Part shown: in pieces, positions 1 to 7,222 of the stretch
Position numbering within the stretch: position 1 is the first letter of the stretch
How the letters are laid out: every line of letters starts with the position of its first letter
Assembly (NCBI GenBank): GCA_030634785.1
Contig: DAOWAC010000022.1
Location: forward strand, 1-9,879
DNA: 9,879 bases
Direction of reading: 5' to 3'
DNA from: Chloroflexota bacterium
Lineage (GTDB): Archaea > Iainarchaeota > Iainarchaeia > Iainarchaeales > GCA-2688035
Made by a program: the position numbers and the translations under genes
Notes under the pieces: model-generated
What the model was told of the DNA's origin: nothing
The model's database searches: none
What the model saw: only the letters and a program-made list of their open reading frames with translations

Positions 1-81
1 CAAACCAGGTTTAATACTTGGATGAAAACCCATTCAAACCAGCCGATGAGAAGAAAAATTGTCTAATTGAAGACAGGCGAC

Positions 82-429
82 TTATTTTTTCTTTTTGGAA
101 ACTTTCTTTTTGGGTTCAATTTTTTTCTTTAGGGCTTTGTGCTTCTTACTAAGCAACGTGTGCAGTCTGTAAAGTCTTTTGTGTTTTTTGCTCAATGTTT
201 TGTGTTTTTTGTAAATTCTTCTAAAAAGAACAAAAATTATGACAGTGGCTAAAACAAGCCCTATTGCAGCAATTTGAATTCCCTGCAAGGCAAATTGAAA
301 CGAGGAAAATTCTTGTCCGCTCATTACTGCATTAAGACTGGCTTGCATTTGAAACAAGCCAAAAAACAGCACTGCAGCACAAAGAATAAGCATTACTGTA
401 TAAAGCTCTACTAACTTTTGATTAACCAT
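82..429 (-). CDS. Small two-helix membrane protein with lysine-rich tail, function unknown
   Basis: I do not recognise this 115-residue protein. Two hydrophobic segments are visible, at about residues 10-30 and 48-70. After the second comes a very basic region (about 71-115) with repeated K-K-H-K-x-L units, which looks like a helical or coiled cytoplasmic extension, and the last 13 or so residues are mostly lysine. The positive-inside rule places that tail in the cytoplasm, where it could bind nucleic acid or acidic membrane surfaces; this is inference. The ATG at 429 lies about 28 bp from a TATA-like box on the same strand (453-463), so the message is probably leaderless. The gene is transcribed away from the tRNA-Ser gene. 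Low-complexity tails of this kind are hard to assign by homology. That it is a real gene is likely; its role is open. Confidence 0.7.
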   Translation of the reverse strand: MVNQKLVELYTVMLILCAAVLFFGLFQMQASLNAVMSGQEFSSFQFALQGIQIAAIGLVLATVIIFVLFRRIYKKHKTLSKKHKRLYRLHTLLSKKHKALKKKIEPKKKVSKKKK

Positions 430-452
430 TTGTTTACATAAAGTTGATTGAA

Positions 453-463
453 GTATAAAAAAG
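453..463 (-). promoter_or_regulatory. TATA-like promoter of the 82-429 membrane protein gene
   Basis: On the minus strand the sequence reads CTTTTTTATAC. Its centre is about 27 bp from the ATG at 429, the usual archaeal TATA-to-start distance. This predicts a leaderless or nearly leaderless transcript. Confidence 0.5.
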
Positions 464-489
464 CTCCTTTTTAAACAACGGGAAAACCA

Positions 490-498
490 TTAAATAAG
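490..498 (+). promoter_or_regulatory. Possible TATA box for tRNA-Ser
   Basis: TTAAATAAG lies about 36 bp before the mature tRNA 5' end. Initiation near 520 would leave a 5' leader of about 10 nt for RNase P to remove. The match is weak. Confidence 0.35.
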
Positions 499-529
499 TA
501 ACATAGCTAAATTTGTTAACATTACTTCT

Positions 530-613
530 GCAGGGGTGGCAGAGTGGTTTAATGCGCGAGCCTGCTAAGCTCGTTTCTTTACGGAAGCGCGAGTTCGAAT
601 CTCGTCCCCTGCG
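530..613 (+). tRNA. tRNA-Ser (anticodon GCT, reads AGC/AGU)
   Basis: A full class II cloverleaf can be drawn. The acceptor stem GCAGGGG (530-536) pairs with CCCCTGC (606-612), and the discriminator is G613, as usual for tRNA-Ser. The anticodon stem CGAGC/GCTCG (557-561 with 569-573) closes a 7-nt loop whose anticodon GCT is at 564-566. The variable arm (574-587) is a short TTTC/GAAG helix. The T stem (589-593 with 601-605) holds the loop TTCGAAT. No intron is present and CCA is not encoded, so CCA-adding enzyme is needed. Confidence 0.96.
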
Positions 614-645
614 CTTTTATTTTTAATGTAGCATACAAAAAAAAG

Positions 646-655
646 GTTTTTATAC
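646..655 (+). promoter_or_regulatory. TATA-like promoter of the 690-1055 gene
   Basis: TTTTTATACT is followed after about 26 bp by the GGGGG at 677-681. Initiation near 677 would give a leader of roughly 12 nt before the TTG start. Confidence 0.45.
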
Positions 656-689
656 TTTTCAGCAGCAATAGGTATAGGGGGAATTTTGT

Positions 690-1055
690 TTGAAGGTTTT
701 TCATGAGATTTTTCAAAAAGAGAAAAAAAGGCATGATTTAGGAGTATGTATTCCTGATGCCAGCAGGGCAAGAAAGGAACTAAGAGCTGACGAAGTTATC
801 CCCGCAAGTCACAGTTTTATTGTTTCAGGACTATTTCACGTACACGACAGTCTAATGATAAAAGGAATGTCTGGTGGAACTATCAGAAAAAAAGACAAAG
901 CAACATTCAATAGCCAAAAATTTGAAGTAAAAGGAATTCAAATAGAAAACAAAGAAACAGATTTAATTGAAGAAGGACAAAAAGGCGTCTTGTTTTTAGA
1001 TGCTTCAAAAGGAAAACTTCCAAACATTAAAATTGGCGACGAATTCGAATTCTAA
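690..1055 (+). CDS. Stand-alone EF-Tu domain II-like beta-barrel protein
   Basis: The 121-residue product has a charged N-terminal part (about 1-43) and then a stretch (about 44-121) that follows the pattern of domain II of translation GTPases. Visible elements are a strand with V-H-D-S, the K-G-M-S-G-G-T-I turn (58-65), K-K-D-K (67-70), V-K-G-I-Q-I (80-85), an acidic segment, E-G-Q-K-G-V (95-100) and a closing I-K-x-G-D (113-117). In EF-Tu, IF2 and relatives these correspond to the glycine turn, K-x-G-D and G-x-x-V-G positions of the barrel. There is no G domain (no P-loop, DxxG or NKxD), so it cannot be a GTPase. The start is TTG at 690, chosen because a GGGGG run (677-681) lies 8 nt upstream and no ATG occurs in frame before the barrel. 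A role in translation or RNA binding is inferred from the fold only. Confidence 0.6.
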   Translation: MKVFHEIFQKEKKRHDLGVCIPDASRARKELRADEVIPASHSFIVSGLFHVHDSLMIKGMSGGTIRKKDKATFNSQKFEVKGIQIENKETDLIEEGQKGVLFLDASKGKLPNIKIGDEFEF

Positions 1056-1116
1056 ATCTAATCACCAGAAGTTCACTTCCAAAAGCAGTATGATTGCAAA
1101 AAAACTATTTTCTTAA

Positions 1117-1212
1117 ATGCATTCAGAAGAGTTTGTTGAATTACTTGGCGCATTTATAGGAGATTGTTGGATTAGCAAAAATAAAAAAGGCGGTCGAACA
1201 CAAGACACTTAA
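1117..1212 (+). pseudogene. LAGLIDADG homing endonuclease remnant (N-terminal fragment)
   Basis: A 31-codon reading frame starts at ATG 1117, directly after an in-frame TAA, and ends at TAA 1210. Residues 5-16 read E-F-V-E-L-L-G-A-F-I-G-D, followed by C-W-I-S-K-N-K-K-G-G. This is the first LAGLIDADG helix (consensus L-x-G-x-x-x-G-D-G) with its catalytic aspartate (D16), then the start of the first beta strand. The glycine usually following the aspartate is cysteine here. Intact enzymes need about 120 or more residues with a second motif or dimerisation, so this piece cannot be a working endonuclease. It lies between two tRNA genes. Another frame stays open after it (to 1250) and could hold further decayed sequence, but that is not distinguishable from chance. 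The motif call is fairly firm; that the fragment is non-functional is inference. Confidence 0.6.
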
Positions 1213-1240
1213 CTAAATTTGACAAATGGTTAACCAAAGG

Positions 1241-1249
1241 TTTTTATTA
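1241..1249 (+). promoter_or_regulatory. TATA box of tRNA-Leu, probably also serving alkD
   Basis: TTTTTATTA is centred about 29 bp before the mature tRNA 5' end at 1274, giving initiation at or just before the tRNA. No other promoter can fit between the tRNA and the alkD start except inside the tRNA itself. Confidence 0.5.
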
Positions 1250-1273
1250 GGCGATTAGAATAATTTATAATAA

Positions 1274-1357
1274 GCAGGAGTACCGTAGCGGTCAACCGGA
1301 CCAGACTCAAAATCTGGTGGCTTAGTGCCTTCGGGGGTTCGAATCCTCTCTCCTGCA
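1274..1357 (+). tRNA. tRNA-Leu (anticodon CAA, reads UUG)
   Basis: The acceptor stem GCAGGAG (1274-1280) pairs with CTCCTGC (1350-1356) and the discriminator is A1357, the leucine identity base. The anticodon stem CCAGA/TCTGG (1301-1305 with 1313-1317) closes the loop CTCAAAA with anticodon CAA at 1308-1310. A long variable arm and a T loop TTCGAAT complete a class II tRNA. No intron and no encoded CCA. Its acceptor stem differs from that of the nearby tRNA-Ser at one base pair only. Confidence 0.96.
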
Positions 1358-1362
1358 CTTTA

Positions 1363-2061
1363 ATGACCTCGTTAAAACAAGAAATTTTCATGCTTGCAAA
1401 CCAGGAAAAGGCAAAGCAGCTTCAGCGTTTTTTCAAAACAGGAAAAGGACAATATGGTGACGGAGACATCTTTTTTGGAATAACTGTTCCTGAACAAAGA
1501 AATGTTGCAAAAAAGTTTAAAGAAATTGAATTGATAAAACTAAAGCCATTTATGAATTCAGGAATTCATGAAGAAAGATTGGTTGCATTGCTAATTCTTG
1601 TACAAAAGTTTGAAAAAGGAAATGAAACAGAAAAGAAAAAAATTTACAAGTTCTATTTTGAAAATATGAAAGGAGTAAACAACTGGGACCTAGTAGACTT
1701 AACTGCTCCAAAGATTGTCGGAACCTGGTTACAAGACAAGGACAGAAAAATATTGTTCAAGCTGGCAAAATCAAATGACTTGTGGAAAAAAAGAATTGCT
1801 GTTCTTGCAACCTTTGCATTTATTAAAAACGGTGACTTTAAGGACTCGTTGGCAATTTCAGAAATCCTCTTAAAAGACAAACACGACCTAATTCACAAAG
1901 CAATTGGCTGGATGCTGAGAGAAATTGGTAAAAAAGATTTGGCAACAGAAGAAGGTTTCCTGAAAAAGCACTACAAGGAAATGCCTCGCACAATGCTAAG
2001 GTATGCTATTGAAAGATTTGAAGAAGAAAAAAGATTGAATTACCTCAAAGGAAGAATCTAA
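1363..2061 (+). CDS. alkD: AlkD-like DNA alkylation repair glycosylase (HEAT-like repeats)
   Basis: The 232-residue protein fits the DNA_alkylation family, all-helical enzymes that excise N3- and N7-alkylated purines without flipping the base. Family hallmarks are F-F-K-T-G-K-G-Q-Y-G-x-G-D (23-35), N-N-W-D-L-V-D (106-112), L-W-K-K-R-I-A (140-146), H-K-A-I-G-W-M-L-R-E (178-187) and M-P-R-T-M-L-R-Y-A-I-E (207-217). Trp108, Asp112, Arg144 and Trp183 fall where Bacillus cereus AlkD has Trp109, catalytic Asp113, Arg148 and Trp187, so activity is expected. The length is normal. The ATG at 1363 is only 5 nt after the tRNA-Leu 3' end and matches the family N terminus; ATG 1390 would cut off the first helix. 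It is probably co-transcribed with the tRNA. The gene converges on guaB with one base between the stop codons. Confidence 0.9.
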   Translation: MTSLKQEIFMLANQEKAKQLQRFFKTGKGQYGDGDIFFGITVPEQRNVAKKFKEIELIKLKPFMNSGIHEERLVALLILVQKFEKGNETEKKKIYKFYFENMKGVNNWDLVDLTAPKIVGTWLQDKDRKILFKLAKSNDLWKKRIAVLATFAFIKNGDFKDSLAISEILLKDKHDLIHKAIGWMLREIGKKDLATEEGFLKKHYKEMPRTMLRYAIERFEEEKRLNYLKGRI

Positions 2062-2062
2062 A

Positions 2063-3526
<1,464 letters not shown>

Positions 3527-3541
3527 TTAATACGGCTATTG

Positions 3542-3549
3542 TTTTAAAA
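3542..3549. promoter_or_regulatory. Palindromic TATA element shared by guaB and purA
   Basis: TTTTAAAA reads the same on both strands. Counting about 26 bp from its centre gives initiation at about 3520 leftward, exactly the guaB ATG, and at about 3572 rightward, at the edge of the purA Shine-Dalgarno sequence (3573-3577). One box could therefore serve both genes. A second candidate for purA lies at about 3522-3532, which would suit the alternative start at 3550. Confidence 0.45.
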
Positions 3550-3585
3550 ATGATTCCGTTATCGCTTCATATGGGAGTAAATTTT

Positions 3586-4848
3586 ATGGTTTCAACAATA
3601 GTAATTGGCACACAATGGGGTGATGAAGGAAAAGGAAAAATCGTTGATTTGCTTGCAAAAGATGCTGATTTAGTGGCAAGATTCAATGGTGGCAACAATG
3701 CAGGCCACACAGTAGTAGTAGGCAGCAAAACATACAAGTTTCATTTAATGCCATCAGGAGCAATTCAGGGAAAACAATGTCTTATAGGAGCAGGAATTGC
3801 TTTGGATCCAAAGGTTTTAAGCAAGGAAATGAGCCAGCTTGAAAACAGAGAAGGACTACAACTTGCAATTGATCCAAGAACACAAATAATAATGCCATGG
3901 CATAATGCATTAGACAATGCAAAGGAAACATCAAAAGGCGATGGAAAAATCGGAACTACCGGGCGAGGAATTGGACCATGCTATGCTGACCGTGCTTCAA
4001 GAACAGGAATAAGATTCTGTGACCTTGTTGACTCAAAGAGATTAAAGGAAAAAATTGACAGAGAATTTGAAGCCAAAGAAAAGATTTTGAAAAACGTTTA
4101 CAACACAGAAATGCCTGCTTCAAAAGAAGAAATTTTTACAGAATACAATGCTTTAGGAAAAGAATTTGCAAAATATTATGCTGATGTTTCAAAAGAAGTA
4201 AGCAATGCATTAAAGACAGGAAAAAATGTGCTGTTTGAAGGAGCACAAGGAACTTTCCTTGACAACGACTTTGGAACATACCCATATGTCACAAGCAGTC
4301 ATCCAACAGCAGGAGCAATCTTTACAGGATTAGGAATTGGAATAAGACCAATTGAAAGAATTATTGGAATTGTAAAAGCTTATACTACAAGAGTCGGAGA
4401 AGGACCATTTGTAACAGAACTTGAAGACAAAATTGGTGAAAAAATAAGAGAAAAAGGAAAAGAATTTGGCACCACTACAGGAAGACCAAGAAGAGTTGGC
4501 TGGCTTGATTTGGTATTGTTAAGAACATCAATCAGACTAAATGGGTTTACAGAAATTGCTTTAACAAAATTAGACGTGCTAACAGGACTTGAAAAAATAA
4601 TGGTTTGTACTAAGTACGAGTGTGAAGGAAAAACCTGCAAAGAACTTCCAGCAGACCTTGACAAGCTCGCAGAATGCAAACCAGTCTACAAAGAAATGTC
4701 AGGTTTTGAAATGGACAGTAGTGCAACAAGCTTTGACCAACTTCCAAAAGAAGCACAAGAATATGTTGCCTTTATTGAAAAAGAACTTGAAATTCAAGCA
4801 AAAATTGTTTCAGTCGGACCAGGAAGAGAAGAAACAATCGTACGCTGA
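3586..4848 (+). CDS. purA: Adenylosuccinate synthetase (PurA)
   Basis: PurA joins IMP and aspartate using GTP to form adenylosuccinate, the first step from IMP to AMP (EC 6.3.4.4). From ATG 3586 the protein has 420 residues. It shows G-T-Q-W-G-D-E-G-K-G-K (8-18, P-loop with catalytic Asp13), N-G-G-N-N-A-G-H-T-V (34-43, His41), G-T-T-G-R-G-I-G-P (123-131), F-E-G-A-Q-G (217-222), Y-V-T-S-S-H-P (234-240), the aspartate loop T-T-T-G-R-P-R-R (296-303) and the guanine-binding L-T-K-L-D (326-330). I chose 3586 because the family begins a few residues before the P-loop and GGGAG (3573-3577) sits 8 nt upstream; the frame is also open from ATG 3550. The length matches the long bacterial/eukaryotic form rather than the roughly 340-residue form of some thermophilic Euryarchaeota. 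The gene ends 24 bp from convergent ecfT. Confidence 0.96.
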   Translation: MVSTIVIGTQWGDEGKGKIVDLLAKDADLVARFNGGNNAGHTVVVGSKTYKFHLMPSGAIQGKQCLIGAGIALDPKVLSKEMSQLENREGLQLAIDPRTQIIMPWHNALDNAKETSKGDGKIGTTGRGIGPCYADRASRTGIRFCDLVDSKRLKEKIDREFEAKEKILKNVYNTEMPASKEEIFTEYNALGKEFAKYYADVSKEVSNALKTGKNVLFEGAQGTFLDNDFGTYPYVTSSHPTAGAIFTGLGIGIRPIERIIGIVKAYTTRVGEGPFVTELEDKIGEKIREKGKEFGTTTGRPRRVGWLDLVLLRTSIRLNGFTEIALTKLDVLTGLEKIMVCTKYECEGKTCKELPADLDKLAECKPVYKEMSGFEMDSSATSFDQLPKEAQEYVAFIEKELEIQAKIVSVGPGREETIVR

Positions 4849-4872
4849 ATTTTTCAACCAGCATTATTCCAA

Positions 4873-5472
4873 CTAACCAGTTTCTCTTTTTTTTCTAAGA
4901 AAATAAGCTATTGCAAGGTCGTCAGATTTTTGTAAAACAGTAAATAAAAGCGGAATCATAACCGATTTTAGGTAAAGAATAGGCTTTCTTTTACTTATTC
5001 CTCTAATCTTTTGAATTCCTGAAATTTCAACAAGATCATGTTCTATTTCTGGCAAAAATCTAAACAAGACATAAACAGGAAGACAAATTTCTTCAGGAAA
5101 ATGCATTTTGTCAAAAAGTTTTATAAGAGCAAAAACATCTGTTGAAAATGTAAAAAAAGCAGTTGCCGTAAAAAGACACAATATTCGCAAATTTGAACTA
5201 AGTATAAGCTGAAATAAGTCAATAGTCGTGTCTGAAAGAAATATTAAAAAACCAATGTCGGAAAGAACAAGAAACGGAAGCAAACCAATAAATAATCCAA
5301 AAAATCCACGATAACCCGCAACTACAAGAAACAGGATGAGAACTACAAAAAGACAAAACAAAAGCAAAACATCCTGAAACAAAAAAGCTAATGCAAAAGC
5401 AAGGAAAAGAAAACCAAGCTTATATTGTTCCTTCACCCCTGAAAAAAACGATTTACTACTGTACTGGAACAT
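4873..5472 (-). CDS. ecfT: ECF transporter transmembrane (T) component, EcfT/CbiQ-like
   Basis: This 199-residue membrane protein would couple ATP hydrolysis to movement of the S component in an energy-coupling-factor vitamin importer. It has about four to five hydrophobic segments between residues 18 and 120, then an amphipathic cytoplasmic part with the coupling motif I-R-G (156-158; A-R-G in typical EcfT). Where a second A-R-G usually follows, near residue 193, it has only F-L-R-K. It is shorter than the usual 250-270 residues. The ATG at 5472 is supported by a strong Shine-Dalgarno sequence: AGGGGGTGA on the minus strand (5490 to 5482), 9 nt before the start and inside the upstream ATPase gene. 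The gene overlaps that ATPase gene by 40 bp, so translation is probably coupled. Identification rests on topology, the motif and the operon; sequence divergence is high. Confidence 0.82.
   Translation of the reverse strand: MFQYSSKSFFSGVKEQYKLGFLFLAFALAFLFQDVLLLFCLFVVLILFLVVAGYRGFFGLFIGLLPFLVLSDIGFLIFLSDTTIDLFQLILSSNLRILCLFTATAFFTFSTDVFALIKLFDKMHFPEEICLPVYVLFRFLPEIEHDLVEISGIQKIRGISKRKPILYLKSVMIPLLFTVLQKSDDLAIAYFLRKKRETG
4886..4895 (+). terminator. Possible T-run terminator for purA
   Basis: A run of eight T on the plus strand lies about 38 bp past the purA stop, inside the 3' end of convergent ecfT. Archaeal RNA polymerase often stops at such runs without a hairpin. Confidence 0.35.
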
Positions 5473-6596
5473 AAACGCATTTCACCCCCTTCAACCAAAA
5501 AGACCCGATCACAATATCGCAAAATTTGCGGATCGTGTGTTGCAATAACCATTGTTTGTTGACTTTCAGTAATAAATTTGTATACAGAATTTTTGTTTTT
5601 TTGATCAAGCCAGGTTGTTGGCTCATCAAGCAATGCAAGCCCCTCTCCTTTTTTGATTGTTGCAACACTCAAAAGCTTCTGCTGACCCTTGCTTAAGACA
5701 GTAGGATTTTGTTTTAACAGATGATTTATCCCGAGTTTTTTTGCATTCCCCAACTCAAAAAGTTCTGCTTCAGCTGTTTCATTAAAAAAAAGATGAGATG
5801 GATTTTGCGGAACAAAACTTGGCCTTCCTTTAAAAGAAACTTTTCCAGAAAATTTTTCAATTCCTGCAATTGCTTTTAACACAGTTGTTTTTCCACAACC
5901 ATTACGTCCAATTAACGCAATCTTTTCACCATATTGCATAGAAAAACCCACCCTTATACAAAAATCCCCGCGTTTTACCAAAAAATTTGCCCTAAGAGCT
6001 GTCCCATGTAATTTATTACGCTTTTTTTCAGGAAGCAAATGTTTTTCACAGGCTCCCAAAAATATTTTTCGCGAACCAGAAAGATTTGGATTTTCCTTAT
6101 CAAGCCAGACAATAGTTTTCCCCCTAACTTTTGGAAGAAATTTCTTAAATCTGTTTGATTCAACAGGATCAAGAAGTTCAAGTGGCTCATCAAGAAGCAA
6201 AACTTTTGGATTCAAAGAAAGGTTTGCCACAAGATTTATTTTTTGCCTTTCACCTTCACTTAATTGAAAAACATTTCTATCTAACAAATCCTTCAAACCG
6301 ATTTTTTTTGCAAAAGCAATTCCTTTTTCACCAAGCTCCTCTTTCACAGTCATTGCAAAAAATTGTGAAGCAGGATTTTGCATTATCAAAACACTATTTT
6401 CACAACATAACGCCCCCGAAATAGTAGCCTGAATAAAATCAGGAATCACACCCGAAATTGCAAAAGCAAGAGTTGACTTTCCACACCCATTTGGTCCAAT
6501 GATTGAAAGATTTTCACCTTGTTCAGCAGAAAAATTCAATTTGTCTAAAACATTTGTTTGACCAAACGAAACAGAAAAATTTTCAAGATTTAACAT
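5433..6596 (-). CDS. Fused double ABC ATPase of an ECF transporter (EcfA-EcfA')
   Basis: One 387-residue chain carries two complete but compact ATPase domains. Domain 1 has Walker A G-P-N-G-C-G-K-S-T (34-42), Q-loop Gln73 in M-Q-N-P-x-x-Q-F-F, signature L-S-E-G-E (112-116), Walker B L-L-L-D-E-P (133-138) and D-loop Asp143. Its expected switch histidine is missing; the strand reads T-I-V-W-L-D-K (161-167). Domain 2 has Walker A G-R-N-G-C-G-K-T-T (230-238), Gln264, signature L-S-K-G-Q (301-305), Walker B L-L-D-E-P (322-326) and switch His354. In a head-to-tail pair one ATP site would be canonical and one degenerate. The Q-N-P-x-x-Q-F type Q-loop is typical of ECF ATPases. The ATG at 6596 overlaps the S-component gene by 14 bp and has GAGGG 9 nt upstream. 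Two-domain ECF ATPases are usually over 450 residues, so this one is compact. Confidence 0.92.
   Translation of the reverse strand: MLNLENFSVSFGQTNVLDKLNFSAEQGENLSIIGPNGCGKSTLAFAISGVIPDFIQATISGALCCENSVLIMQNPASQFFAMTVKEELGEKGIAFAKKIGLKDLLDRNVFQLSEGERQKINLVANLSLNPKVLLLDEPLELLDPVESNRFKKFLPKVRGKTIVWLDKENPNLSGSRKIFLGACEKHLLPEKKRNKLHGTALRANFLVKRGDFCIRVGFSMQYGEKIALIGRNGCGKTTVLKAIAGIEKFSGKVSFKGRPSFVPQNPSHLFFNETAEAELFELGNAKKLGINHLLKQNPTVLSKGQQKLLSVATIKKGEGLALLDEPTTWLDQKNKNSVYKFITESQQTMVIATHDPQILRYCDRVFLVEGGEMRLCSSTVVNRFFQG
5482..5490 (-). promoter_or_regulatory. Shine-Dalgarno site that sets the ecfT start
   Basis: AGGGGGTGA on the minus strand contains the archaeal GGTGA core complementary to the 16S rRNA 3' end. 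The spacing of 9 nt to ATG 5472 favours that start over the later in-frame GTG at 5436, which overlaps the ATPase stop. It lies inside the ATPase coding sequence. Confidence 0.65.
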
Positions 6597-7125
6597 TTAC
6601 TCGCGCCCTCAGCTTTGTTCCAAAAACAAGAACATAAGCAACCCAAAAGTCTATAATTGCAAGAAGAACATTTGGAATTATGAAAAGTTCCAGTGGAAAT
6701 TCCTGCAAAGCAACTTCGGTAGGCATTCCAAAAAATAGCGGAATTCCAAGATAATAATTAAAAAAGACCATTAAAATAGGTCTTGCAATAAGACACCCAA
6801 TAAATGCAACTGCAATTCCTTTTTTGCCAAACCCCATTGTTTTTCCAACAAAACCAACAATAACAACCATTACAATAGTTGCAAGCAATTTCATAAAGGC
6901 ACCAATAGGCCCGGTCGGAGCAAAAATTGCAATCCCCAATGCAGCAACAGCAGAAGTTATTAGCCCCCCATACAAACCAAACAAAAATGTTGAAATAAGC
7001 CAAGGAACACCAACAACATCAATGTCAATAAATCCACCCCAAGGATAAGCAATTTTGTAAATTTGTAACAAAACACTTACAACAGCAAGCATTGCACTTC
7101 CAATAAGCAACTTGTATTTATGCAT
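6583..7125 (-). CDS. ECF transporter substrate-binding (S) component, probably RibU-like
   Basis: The product is an integral membrane protein of about 180 residues with some five to six hydrophobic segments. Features seen in riboflavin-type S components include I-D-I-D-x-x-x-V-P (33-41) between the first helices, a glycine-rich F-G-L-Y-G-G (49-54), T-G-P-I-G-A-F (71-77) and F-N-Y-Y (122-125) in the fifth segment. RibU proteins have similar acidic-proline, glycine and asparagine-tyrosine signatures, so riboflavin is the most likely substrate. A nearby ribL-like gene supports this. Substrate identity remains inference; another vitamin is possible. I prefer the ATG at 7125 to the in-frame TTG at 7134 because a TATA-like box at 7151-7160 predicts initiation near 7129. 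It is first in the ECF operon and overlaps the ATPase gene by 14 bp. Confidence 0.8.
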   Translation of the reverse strand: MHKYKLLIGSAMLAVVSVLLQIYKIAYPWGGFIDIDVVGVPWLISTFLFGLYGGLITSAVAALGIAIFAPTGPIGAFMKLLATIVMVVIVGFVGKTMGFGKKGIAVAFIGCLIARPILMVFFNYYLGIPLFFGMPTEVALQEFPLELFIIPNVLLAIIDFWVAYVLVFGTKLRARVNVKS

Positions 7126-7150
7126 AACAAACAAAAAAAAGAAAGCAACT

Positions 7151-7160
7151 ACTTAAAAAC
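7151..7160 (-). promoter_or_regulatory. TATA-like promoter of the ECF operon
   Basis: GTTTTTAAGT on the minus strand is centred about 30 bp from ATG 7125. No hairpin or riboswitch-like leader fits in the short space before the start. Confidence 0.45.
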
Positions 7161-7193
7161 GTTATGGTTAACAAAAACGAGTTACCTCTGTTT

Positions 7194-7204
7194 TTTTTAT
7201 ATTT
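7194..7204 (+). promoter_or_regulatory. TATA box of the 7223-7477 gene
   Basis: TTTTTATATTT is centred about 25 bp before ATG 7223, which predicts a leaderless transcript. It lies in the 97-bp divergent region with the ECF operon promoter. Confidence 0.55.
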
Positions 7205-7222
7205 GAATGCGGTTCAATTAGT

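Noticed and set aside
1..66. Open frame on the plus strand from the window edge, ending at TAA 64-66 (22 codons)
   Set aside because: It could be the 3' end of a gene convergent on the 82-429 gene, but 22 open codons are common by chance and the residues match no family I know. The stretch 1-81 otherwise holds only short A/T runs.
1068..1082. Small palindrome GAAGTTCACTTC after the 690-1055 gene
   Set aside because: Five-bp arms with a 2-nt spacer and no adjacent T-run make it weak as a terminator or operator.
1340..1363. tRNA 3' end as an integration (att) site
   Set aside because: I find no second copy of the tRNA-Leu or tRNA-Ser 3' end in the window and no integrase gene.
4622..4876. Plus-strand open frame of 84 codons overlapping the end of purA
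   Set aside because: It is an alternate frame of purA coding sequence with biased K/Q/N composition and no ribosome-binding signal.
5431..5436. GTG at 5436 overlapping the ATPase stop as the ecfT start
   Set aside because: It has no Shine-Dalgarno sequence, while ATG 5472 has a strong one at the right distance.
6155..6424. Plus-strand open frame of 89 codons inside the ABC ATPase gene
   Set aside because: It is antisense to a well-supported ATPase with intact motifs and has no recognisable domain or promoter.
7126..7222. An FMN riboswitch upstream of the ECF operon
   Set aside because: Only about 25-30 bp lie between the TATA-like box and the start, too short for an RFN element, and no conserved paired segments are visible.
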